The translations under genes and the position numbers were made by a program. The notes beneath the pieces were generated by a model that worked only from the letters and a program-made list of their open reading frames with translations, was not told the DNA's origin and searched no databases. 7,535 bases of DNA from an uncultured Bacteroidota bacterium (lineage in GTDB: Bacteria > Bacteroidota > Bacteroidia > Flavobacteriales > Flavobacteriaceae): positions 1 through 7,535 of the forward strand of contig CAIXNQ010000132.1 in the NCBI GenBank assembly GCA_903920835.1. The letters are read 5' to 3'. This document shows positions 1 to 5,762 of this stretch, one piece after another; the stretch's first letter is position 1, and every line of letters begins with the position of its first letter.

Positions 1-40
1 GTTTGGGTATTCAAAAAAATGTTTTAATAAAAAAATAAAG

Positions 41-817
41 ATGGATAACATAGCATTCATAAATTACCTAACAAAGTATTTTGGTAATAAGGTTCTAAAT
101 GTTTTGGTTGAAACAGAAAATGGTGTTAGAATAAATTCTAACAAAATTGAATCCTACAACATATCTAATGCTAAAACTATTGATAAATGTACTGATTGCA
201 TTGCAACTAAGTATAGACAAGACTTACCATTTTGGACAAACAATTACAGTGATAAAAAAGTAATGGTTATCGCTCAAGATGCCGGAAAAGGATTAGAAGA
301 CAAAAAAATTAATACCGTTTTTGACATGCATTCTTTTCATTTAAATGAAGATAAATACCTTAAAAAACATAGAACTCATTATAAATATGTGGATTTGTTC
401 AGAAAAATAACTGGTAAAAACAATTTCTTAGAAGATATATATTTCACCGATATTATTAAATGTGCCTTTTCTTCTGACAAATCAATAAAATCTGATTCTT
501 GTTTCTGTAGCAACGATATTGTTCAAGAAATTAATTTCGTAAATCCTACTTCAATTGTTTTAATGGGAAACCAAGCTAAAAGTGCATTTAAAAATCTTAT
601 GAGTAAAAATAAAATAGACCTAAAGCTAATTGAAGTAATTTCAACTCCAATCAATCTCAAACAGACTATCAAATTTTATCATATGAATACAGAACGTTTT
701 AACGTGTTTTTTATTCCTCATTTTGTTGGAAATCTTCATGTTTCAAATAATTTCAAAAATGATTTCAACAATTTTAAAGATAAATGTTGTCAATATATTA
801 ATCAATTTATACTGTAA
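41..817 (+). CDS. Uracil-DNA glycosylase superfamily protein, divergent, four-cysteine type
   Basis: This 258-residue protein probably belongs to the uracil-DNA glycosylase superfamily, whose members excise uracil or other deaminated bases from DNA. Seen in order: C50-x2-C53; a beta strand leading into VMVIAQDAG (74-82); TDIIKC with C141; C156 followed by a helix and NPTSIVLMG (168-176); and FIPHFVGN (224-231) with H227. The spacing CxxC, motif A about 26 residues later, 'KC', then C about 15 residues later with a Pro 13 residues beyond it, matches family-4 enzymes that carry a 4Fe-4S cluster. Motif A reads AQDAG, not family-4 GExPG, so D80 may play the catalytic role that Asp has in family-1 GQDPYH. 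H227 would be the motif B histidine, but it lacks the usual following Pro. An A-rich tract precedes the ATG. The frame is open upstream to base 2, so a longer protein cannot be excluded. The gene is more AT-rich than its neighbours. Family assignment is fairly likely; activity is inferred. Confidence 0.7.
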   Translation: MDNIAFINYLTKYFGNKVLNVLVETENGVRINSNKIESYNISNAKTIDKCTDCIATKYRQDLPFWTNNYSDKKVMVIAQDAGKGLEDKKINTVFDMHSFHLNEDKYLKKHRTHYKYVDLFRKITGKNNFLEDIYFTDIIKCAFSSDKSIKSDSCFCSNDIVQEINFVNPTSIVLMGNQAKSAFKNLMSKNKIDLKLIEVISTPINLKQTIKFYHMNTERFNVFFIPHFVGNLHVSNNFKNDFNNFKDKCCQYINQFIL

Positions 818-900
818 TCATTGATATCTAAATAATTAAATAAAAATACCATGATATATAATTATTGAAATCTATTAAAAGAGAATAATCTTACCTTTTC
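818..900. other. Convergent AT-rich intergenic gap with a weak inverted repeat
   Basis: This gap separates the ends of two converging genes. It holds an 8-base perfect inverted repeat, AATAATTA (831-838) and TAATTATT (859-866), with a 20-base spacer. The arms contain only A and T, and there is no GC-rich stem followed by a T tract on either strand. It could act as a weak bidirectional terminator, but a chance match in AT-rich DNA is equally possible. Confidence 0.3.
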
Positions 901-1692
901 TTATTGTAATCTATCTTTTATTACAAACTTGCCAAAGTGTGCATCAAATTGAATATGACTGTCGTTGAAAATAGTTTCAAATATGCCTCTGGAAATTAGA
1001 TTGCAAGGTTGGTCTTGAATCAATTTTTCTTCGGTCATCACTATCATTTCATCTGAAATCTGAATTGCCAAATCGATGTCGTGCGTAGAAAAAAGGAGGC
1101 ATTTATTCGACTCAACGGCAAGTTTTTTTAGCAGCGAGAAGATGGCTACTTTATGAGATAAATCAAGATGGGTTGTTGGCTCGTCAAGAACAATAATGTC
1201 GGTGTCTTGAGCAAGCGCACGAGCAATTAACACTTTTTGTAATTGACCATCACTAATTTCAGTATGTTTTTTGGCGAGCAATTCTTCTGTTTTTGTAAAA
1301 TGAATTGCTTCTGAAACTTTCTCTTTGTCGGTAGAAGAAAGCTGCCCGAGCCAGTTGGTATAAGGCTGTCTTCCGAGGGCAATTAACTCATAGACGGTCA
1401 AGTTGCTTGGGGGTAATTTTTCGGTCAAAACCAAGCTTAAACTTTTTGATAATTCGGCTTCATCTATTTTTGAAATGTCTTTTTCATTCAAATAAACTGT
1501 GCCAGAAATTGGTTTCTGAATGCCTGTTAATGTTCTCAGCAATGTTGATTTCCCGATTCCGTTAGCACCAACTAAAGCAATTAGCTTCCCTTGATTTAGA
1601 TTCAGATTGATATTTTTGCCCAAAACCATTGGACTGTTTTTAGCATTATACCCAATGCTTAAATCAACAGTAGAAAGTATCGTTTTGTTCAA
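901..1692 (-). CDS. ABC transporter ATP-binding protein, FecE/BtuD (siderophore, haem or cobalamin) type
   Basis: This 263-residue protein is the cytoplasmic ATPase of an importer of the iron-siderophore/haem/vitamin B12 class. Seen: A-loop Tyr Y15 (LSIGY), Walker A GANGIGKST (42-50, K48), TVYELIALGRQPY (99-111), which is typical of the FecE/BtuD group, Walker B IIVLDEPT (166-173, D170, E171), D-loop HLDL (175-178) and H-loop STHD (H204). The signature is ISDGQ (146-150) in place of LSGGQ, and the usual Q-loop glutamine is not evident in LVLTEKLPPS (87-96). The start codon is TTG: an in-frame stop lies at 1705-1707, no ATG lies between, and the first internal Met (M22) would remove the A-loop. 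It follows the exported-protein gene by 43 bases with no promoter box between, so the two are probably cotranscribed. No permease or binding-protein gene is in the window, so the substrate cannot be assigned. Confidence 0.92.
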   Translation of the reverse strand: MNKTILSTVDLSIGYNAKNSPMVLGKNINLNLNQGKLIALVGANGIGKSTLLRTLTGIQKPISGTVYLNEKDISKIDEAELSKSLSLVLTEKLPPSNLTVYELIALGRQPYTNWLGQLSSTDKEKVSEAIHFTKTEELLAKKHTEISDGQLQKVLIARALAQDTDIIVLDEPTTHLDLSHKVAIFSLLKKLAVESNKCLLFSTHDIDLAIQISDEMIVMTEEKLIQDQPCNLISRGIFETIFNDSHIQFDAHFGKFVIKDRLQ

Positions 1693-1735
1693 TGCTAAAG
1701 GGGTTTACTAATTTGGTTATCTAAATAGATTAATT

Positions 1736-2998
1736 CTAGGTTTTCTGTTTTTTCTTTTTGGCAGCAGGAAAAAGAACGTTGTTTAAAATCAGTCTATAAC
1801 CTGGTGAGTTCGGGTGCAAGTCAAGTACTGTGGGCGCATCACCAACCCTGTGTTGATAATCTTCTGGGTCGTGTCCGCCATAATAAGTAAACATTCCTTT
1901 TCCTTTTTCGCCATGAATATAACGTGCTTCGCTATTCATTTCGTTTTGTCCCAAGACTAGCGTGCTGGTTTTGATAAATTCGCTGTCAAAAGCGGTAGTT
2001 TGCCCCATGAATCCTTTAACCAATTGGGTATGATTTTGACACAACATCGTCGGAACTGGATCCCATTTGGCAGAAAAATCCATCAATGTAAAGTAATCTT
2101 TCTCCATTGGCATCTTTCTTTTTTCGGTAGTATCAATGTCAGAAAACTCATAATGCTCTGGTTTTCGGTCAAGCGTATAGTTCTTAAAAGCAAACGAATT
2201 CGCATAATTAATTTTAGTTTGGTAGTTTGGATCGCTGGCATCACCATCAAACATGGTCTCGCAAATATCGACTCCATCTGCCGCCAAGGCAATATCAAAA
2301 CTGTCTGTAGCAGAACACATGGCAAACATAAAGCCACCGCCGATAACAAAGTCTCTAATTTTTTTGGTTACCGCAAGCTTCTCCTCAGAAACTTTAGCAT
2401 AGCCCAATTTTAATGCGAGTTCCTCTGCGGAATGTTTTTGCTCGATATACCAAGGCGCATTTCGATACATTCCATAAAACTTGCCATATTGTCCCGTAAA
2501 ATCCTCGTGATGCAAATGCAACCATTCATATTGAATCAATCCATCGGCAAGCACTTCTTCGTCATAAATTGGTGTAAAAGGAATTTCGGCATAAGTCAAA
2601 ACCAAGGTTACGGCGTCGTCCCAAGGTTGTTTTCCTTTTGGCGTATAAACAGCAATTTTGGGTGCTTTTTCTAACACGACAGCATCCATATTCTGTGATG
2701 GACTAGATATTTCGGCTAAGATTGTAGCTTGTTCCGCATCTGAAAGAACTTCAAAACTAACGCCTCTAATTTGACATTCTTTTCTAATTTCTGGAGCATC
2801 GGGTAGCAAGAAAGAGCCTCCTCTGTAATTCAACAACCAACTGGCTTTATAGTCTTTACTCAAGCACCAGTAGGTTATTCCGTAAGCTTTTAGATGGTTT
2901 TTTTGAGAGGTTTCGTCCATCGGAAGCAACAAAAATGTGGCATTGGCAAAGAACGGAAGTAAGACCGACCAGATTAATAATTTATATTTCAAAAGCAT
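1736..2998 (-). CDS. Exported protein of the flavobacterial 'asparagine synthetase B'-labelled family; function unknown
   Basis: This 420-residue protein resembles a flavobacterial family that, as I recall, databases often name asparagine synthetase B. I see neither the N-terminal nucleophile Cys2 amidotransferase domain nor the SGGxDS pyrophosphatase loop of AsnB. Instead, residues 1-20 look like a signal peptide: lysine early, a hydrophobic core, then ANA before the likely cleavage site, so the mature protein should be periplasmic or envelope-associated. KIAVYTP (114-120) begins a possible class I glutamine-amidotransferase-like Rossmann domain. FMFAMCSATDS (223-233) resembles a nucleophile elbow with C228, and GKGMFTYYGGHDPED (366-380) resembles the late part of such folds. 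Histidine/acid clusters HLHHEDF (161-167) and H376, H383 and H395 could bind metal. The lysine-rich C-terminus (KKKKQKT) is basic. The gene has its own promoter and is followed 43 bases later by the ABC ATPase gene. The fold assignment is inference; the export signal and absence of AsnB motifs are seen directly. Confidence 0.75.
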   Translation of the reverse strand: MLLKYKLLIWSVLLPFFANATFLLLPMDETSQKNHLKAYGITYWCLSKDYKASWLLNYRGGSFLLPDAPEIRKECQIRGVSFEVLSDAEQATILAEISSPSQNMDAVVLEKAPKIAVYTPKGKQPWDDAVTLVLTYAEIPFTPIYDEEVLADGLIQYEWLHLHHEDFTGQYGKFYGMYRNAPWYIEQKHSAEELALKLGYAKVSEEKLAVTKKIRDFVIGGGFMFAMCSATDSFDIALAADGVDICETMFDGDASDPNYQTKINYANSFAFKNYTLDRKPEHYEFSDIDTTEKRKMPMEKDYFTLMDFSAKWDPVPTMLCQNHTQLVKGFMGQTTAFDSEFIKTSTLVLGQNEMNSEARYIHGEKGKGMFTYYGGHDPEDYQHRVGDAPTVLDLHPNSPGYRLILNNVLFPAAKKKKQKT

Positions 2999-3013
2999 TT
3001 CAAAAATTTATTT

Positions 3014-3040
3014 CAAAGATATTGGTTTTCCTTATACCAA
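3014..3040 (-). promoter_or_regulatory. Bacteroidota-type promoter for the exported-protein/ABC unit
   Basis: On the - strand a perfect TAnnTTTG box (TATCTTTG, 3014-3021) lies 15 bases before the ATG at 2998. A TTG (3038-3040) lies 16 bases further upstream, one base short of the usual 17-23 spacing for the -33 element. Together they match the primary sigma factor consensus of Bacteroidota. The predicted leader is only about ten bases long and has no Shine-Dalgarno sequence. Confidence 0.6.
3022..3040. repeat. Inverted repeat TTGGT-N9-ACCAA inside the promoter
   Basis: The arms TTGGT (3022-3026) and ACCAA (3036-3040) are perfect inverted repeats that fill the space between the predicted -7 and -33 boxes, with the right arm containing the -33 TTG complement. 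The position would suit a repressor operator. Five-base arms arise easily by chance, so this is suggestive only. Confidence 0.3.
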
Positions 3041-3068
3041 AGGTTAATTATTTTCTAATAAATCAACG

Positions 3069-4616
3069 TTAAAAAGGCACATCGCTATCATCGTCATCAT
3101 CATTAATGTTGCTGCCAAAAGCTTCATTTGCTGATGGAAGATTTTTAGTGATAAACGGATTGTCGGTAGTATTCATTTTTGAAGGAAAATCATCGTAGCT
3201 TCCGCCATAATCTTCAAGATTGTCAAATTTACCTAAATTGCCAATGAACTTCAATCGAATGTTTTCTAGAGAACCATTTCTGTGTTTTGCAATAATAAAT
3301 TCGGCTTGTCCTTGTGTTGGCGACGCTTCTTGATCGTCCCATTCATCAATTTTATAATATTCTGGTCTGTAAATAAACGAAACGATATCGGCATCTTGTT
3401 CAATCGCTCCTGATTCACGCAAGTCTGAAAGTAGCGGTCGTTTGCTCGAACCTCTGGTTTCAACGGCACGAGAAAGTTGTGATAAAGCAATTACTGGAAC
3501 GCTTAATTCTTTTGCAAGTGCTTTCAAGTTTCTAGAAATTGTAGAAATTTCTTGTTCACGATTTCCGCCTCCTTTTCCGTTGCTTCCACCAGCGGTCATT
3601 AATTGTAGGTAATCTACAATAATTAATTTGATGCCGTGTTGCGAAGCCAATCGTCTTGATTTTGCTCTTAAATCAAATATTGAAAGTGACGGTGTATCGT
3701 CAATGAATAATGGTGCTTTCTCTAAATTTTTTACTTTAATACTGAGTTGTTCCCATTCAAACTTTTCTAGCTTTCCAGTTCTTAATTTCTCAGAAGACAA
3801 TCCTGTTTCAGACGAAATTAATCGGGTTATCAATTGAACTGATGACATCTCTAGTGAAAATAAAGCAACTGGTTGTCCGAAATCAATAGCGATATTTCGA
3901 GCCATCGAGAGTACAAAAGCTGTTTTTCCCATACCCGGACGGGCTGCAATAATAATTAAATCTGAAGGTTGCCAACCCGAGGTGACTTTGTCTAATTTTT
4001 CAAAACCAGTGGCAATGCCGCTCAAACCTTCTTTACTGGCTATTTCTTCAATTCGTTTTTTGGCTTGAATTACTAAACTTTGTGCCGTTTCAGAACTTCG
4101 TTTAATATTACCTTGCGTAACTTCATATAATTTTGATTCGGCTTTGTCTAGCAAATCAAACACGTCGGTGGTTTCGTCATAAGATTCTTCAATAATTTCA
4201 GATGAAATCCTGATTAAACTTCGTTGAATGTATTTTTGAAGAATAATTCTGGAGTGAAATTCAATATGCGCCGAGGAAGAAATTTTTTGGGTTAATTGAA
4301 TCAGAAAAAAATCACCGCCAGCCAAGTCTAGTTTGGCGTTTCTCTTCAACTGGGCAGAAACGGTCAATAAATCTATAGGTTGCGAATCTGTGAACAATTG
4401 AAAAATAGCTTCAAAAATATAGCGGTGCGCATCTTTATAAAAAGCATCGGGTTGCAAGATGTCGATAACTTCATCAACCCCTTTTTTGTCAATCATCATT
4501 GCGCCCAAAACTGCCTCTTCGAGATCGACTGCCTGCGGTGGTAATTTGCCTTTTTCTAGGTTGATTATTGGTGCTCTTGTTGGTTTTAAAGTTGCTGTAT
4601 TTATAAAATTTTCCAT
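3069..4616 (-). CDS. dnaB: Replicative DNA helicase DnaB
   Basis: This 515-residue hexameric helicase unwinds DNA 5' to 3' at the replication fork and recruits DnaG primase. The N-terminal helical domain spans about 24-125, starting at GKLPPQAVDLEEAVLGAMM. A linker helix follows (about 175-195), then the RecA-like motor (about 198-462). Visible motor motifs are Walker A ARPGMGKT (225-232, K231), FSLEMS (253-258) with catalytic Glu E256, Walker B LIIVDYLQLM (331-340, D335), LSQLSR with Q380, DLRESGAIEQDAD (398-410), and KHRNG with the probable arginine finger R446. The domain set is complete and no intein interrupts Walker A. A low-complexity tail of about 50 residues follows the motor and ends in five Asp residues plus SDVPF, resembling the SSB C-terminal tip. 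The gene stands alone: a terminator separates it from accA, and a promoter follows it. The ATG at 4616 gives a 23-residue leader before the conserved domain, normal for flavobacterial DnaB as I recall. Confidence 0.98.
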   Translation of the reverse strand: MENFINTATLKPTRAPIINLEKGKLPPQAVDLEEAVLGAMMIDKKGVDEVIDILQPDAFYKDAHRYIFEAIFQLFTDSQPIDLLTVSAQLKRNAKLDLAGGDFFLIQLTQKISSSAHIEFHSRIILQKYIQRSLIRISSEIIEESYDETTDVFDLLDKAESKLYEVTQGNIKRSSETAQSLVIQAKKRIEEIASKEGLSGIATGFEKLDKVTSGWQPSDLIIIAARPGMGKTAFVLSMARNIAIDFGQPVALFSLEMSSVQLITRLISSETGLSSEKLRTGKLEKFEWEQLSIKVKNLEKAPLFIDDTPSLSIFDLRAKSRRLASQHGIKLIIVDYLQLMTAGGSNGKGGGNREQEISTISRNLKALAKELSVPVIALSQLSRAVETRGSSKRPLLSDLRESGAIEQDADIVSFIYRPEYYKIDEWDDQEASPTQGQAEFIIAKHRNGSLENIRLKFIGNLGKFDNLEDYGGSYDDFPSKMNTTDNPFITKNLPSANEAFGSNINDDDDDSDVPF

Positions 4617-4620
4617 AGTG

Positions 4621-4628
4621 CGAAAGTA
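4621..4628 (-). promoter_or_regulatory. Probable -7 box for dnaB, four bases before its ATG
   Basis: TACTTTCG on the - strand differs from TAnnTTTG at one position and is followed by CACT and then the dnaB ATG. The expected transcription start, about 3-7 bases after the box, would fall at or next to the start codon and give a nearly leaderless mRNA. No TTG is seen at the -33 distance; the upstream DNA is a T-rich tract. Confidence 0.4.
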
Positions 4629-4653
4629 AGAGAAAAATAAAAAAAAATGATTT

Positions 4654-4689
4654 ATAGTTATTACAGAAGTAATGTTGATAACTAACTAT
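4654..4689. repeat. Nested inverted repeat upstream of dnaB
   Basis: Outer arms ATAGTTA (4654-4660) and TAACTAT (4683-4689) are a perfect 7-base inverted repeat with a 22-base spacer. Inside lies a second perfect pair, TTAC (4661-4664) and GTAA (4669-4672), around AGAA. The element is 38-73 bases before the dnaB ATG, where an operator or a DNA hairpin could act. It is AT-rich and could be chance. Confidence 0.35.
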
Positions 4690-4705
4690 TTTTTGTTTAT
4701 AACAC

Positions 4706-4738
4706 AAAAAAAATCCGAAACTATTGGGCTTCGGATTT
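4706..4738 (-). terminator. Intrinsic terminator of accA
   Basis: On the - strand, 18 bases after the accA stop, AAATCCGAA (4730-4738 as read on -) pairs perfectly with TTCGGATTT (4711-4719) across a 10-base loop. The second arm runs directly into a T tract (4706-4713). This is a 9-base-pair stem plus U-run, the form of a Rho-independent terminator, and it should isolate accA transcription from dnaB. Confidence 0.85.
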
Positions 4739-4756
4739 CAATTAAATTTTAGGTAA

Positions 4757-5710
4757 TTACTCTTTAAATTCGCCCATCTTACTGTATTTGTGCATTCTTT
4801 GAGCAACTAAGTCAGGTGTTGATAAGTCTTTTAGTTCATTATATCCTTTGAGGATGTATTGCTCTACAGATTTGAAGGTGGTTTCTCTGTCATAATGCGC
4901 TCCACCAAGAGGTTCTGGGATAATATCGTCAACTAATTTTTGTTTTTTCATGTCGGCAGAAGTTAGTTTCAAAGCTTCTGCTGCTTGTTCTTTATATTCC
5001 CAACTTTTCCATAAAATTGAAGAACATGATTCGGGAGAAATTACAGAATACCAAGTGTTTTCCATCATATAAACGCGATCACCGACACCAATTCCAAGTG
5101 CGCCTCCAGAAGCTCCTTCGCCTACTATCACGCAAATAATTGGAACTTTCAATCGACACATTTCAAAAATATTTCTAGCAATGGCTTCGCCTTGACCTCT
5201 TTCTTCGGCTTCTAATCCAGGATATGCGCCGGGAGTATCAATAAAAGTGACAACTGGAATTCCGAATTTCTCCGCCATTTTCATTAGTCGTAAAGCTTTT
5301 CTGTAGCCTTCCGGATTTGCCATTCCAAAATTACGGTACTGTCTGGTTTTTGTGTTAAAACCTTTTTGTTGACCAACAATCATAAACGATTGACCGCCAA
5401 TTTTTCCTAAACCGCCAATCATGGCTTTGTCATCTTTAAAACCTCGGTCGCCAAAAAGTTCTAAAAATGTATCGCCACACAATGCTCGAACATGATCCAT
5501 AGTGTAAGGACGATTGGGGTGACGTGACAATTGAACCCTTTGCCAAGCGGTAAGATTTTTATAAATATTTTTCTTGGTTTCTTGTAACTTTTTTTCAATC
5601 TGTTTACAAGTATTGGTCACATCAACATCAGATTCTTGACCAATAATTTGACATTTGTCTAATTGATCTTCAAGTTCTTTTATAGGAAGCTCAAAATCTA
5701 AATATTCCAT
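4757..5710 (-). CDS. accA: Acetyl-CoA carboxylase carboxyltransferase subunit alpha
   Basis: This 317-residue protein pairs with AccD (not in this window) to form the carboxyltransferase that moves carboxyl groups from carboxybiotin on AccB to acetyl-CoA, giving malonyl-CoA for fatty-acid synthesis in the cytoplasm. Length and content match the family. The N-terminal coiled region (about 3-55) is followed by LSRHPNRPYT (61-70), then the crotonase-like core with FLELFGDRGF (82-91), NPEGYRKALRLM (132-143), TFIDTPGAYPGLEAEERGQ (155-173), the glycine-rich oxyanion-hole segment GEGASGGALGIG (197-208) and SVISPESCSSILW (222-234). The start at 5710 keeps the typical MEYLDFELPI opening. A consensus -7 box lies 35 bases upstream and a strong terminator follows, so it is probably a monocistronic gene. 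It looks intact and ordinary. Confidence 0.98.
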   Translation of the reverse strand: MEYLDFELPIKELEDQLDKCQIIGQESDVDVTNTCKQIEKKLQETKKNIYKNLTAWQRVQLSRHPNRPYTMDHVRALCGDTFLELFGDRGFKDDKAMIGGLGKIGGQSFMIVGQQKGFNTKTRQYRNFGMANPEGYRKALRLMKMAEKFGIPVVTFIDTPGAYPGLEAEERGQGEAIARNIFEMCRLKVPIICVIVGEGASGGALGIGVGDRVYMMENTWYSVISPESCSSILWKSWEYKEQAAEALKLTSADMKKQKLVDDIIPEPLGGAHYDRETTFKSVEQYILKGYNELKDLSTPDLVAQRMHKYSKMGEFKE

Positions 5711-5745
5711 AGTATTTGTGCATTTTTTATATTAAAAATAGTCGC

Positions 5746-5753
5746 CAAAGATA
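5746..5753 (-). promoter_or_regulatory. -7 promoter box for accA
   Basis: TATCTTTG on the - strand matches TAnnTTTG perfectly and lies in the 52-base gap between the EamA gene and accA, 35 bases before the accA ATG. It predicts a leader of about 30 bases. No TTG is present at the -33 spacing, which falls inside the end of the EamA gene, so strength is uncertain and read-through from upstream may also contribute. Confidence 0.5.
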
Positions 5754-5762
5754 AAATTAAAT

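Noticed and set aside
1..8. Possible tail of a TAnnTTTG box (GTTTG at 1-5) for the + strand gene
   Set aside because: The half that would define the box lies outside the window, so it cannot be judged.
831..866. Strong bidirectional terminator between the converging genes
   Set aside because: The inverted repeat is only A and T with a 20-base spacer and would form a weak hairpin, so it is listed only as a weak feature.
2000..2413. 137-codon open frame on the + strand inside the exported-protein gene
   Set aside because: It is antisense to a clear coding region, its product shows no recognisable domain or sensible composition, and it has no promoter or ribosome-binding signal. It looks like a shadow frame.
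3084..3104. Triplet repeat of the TCATCA type near the end of dnaB
   Set aside because: It simply encodes the Asp run in the DnaB tail, with mixed GAT and GAC codons. It is too short to call a separate repeat element.
4489..4707. 72-codon - strand frame overlapping the start of dnaB
   Set aside because: Most of it lies in dnaB out of frame or in the AT-rich upstream region. The hydrophobic stretch comes from the T-rich tract. No family resemblance is seen.
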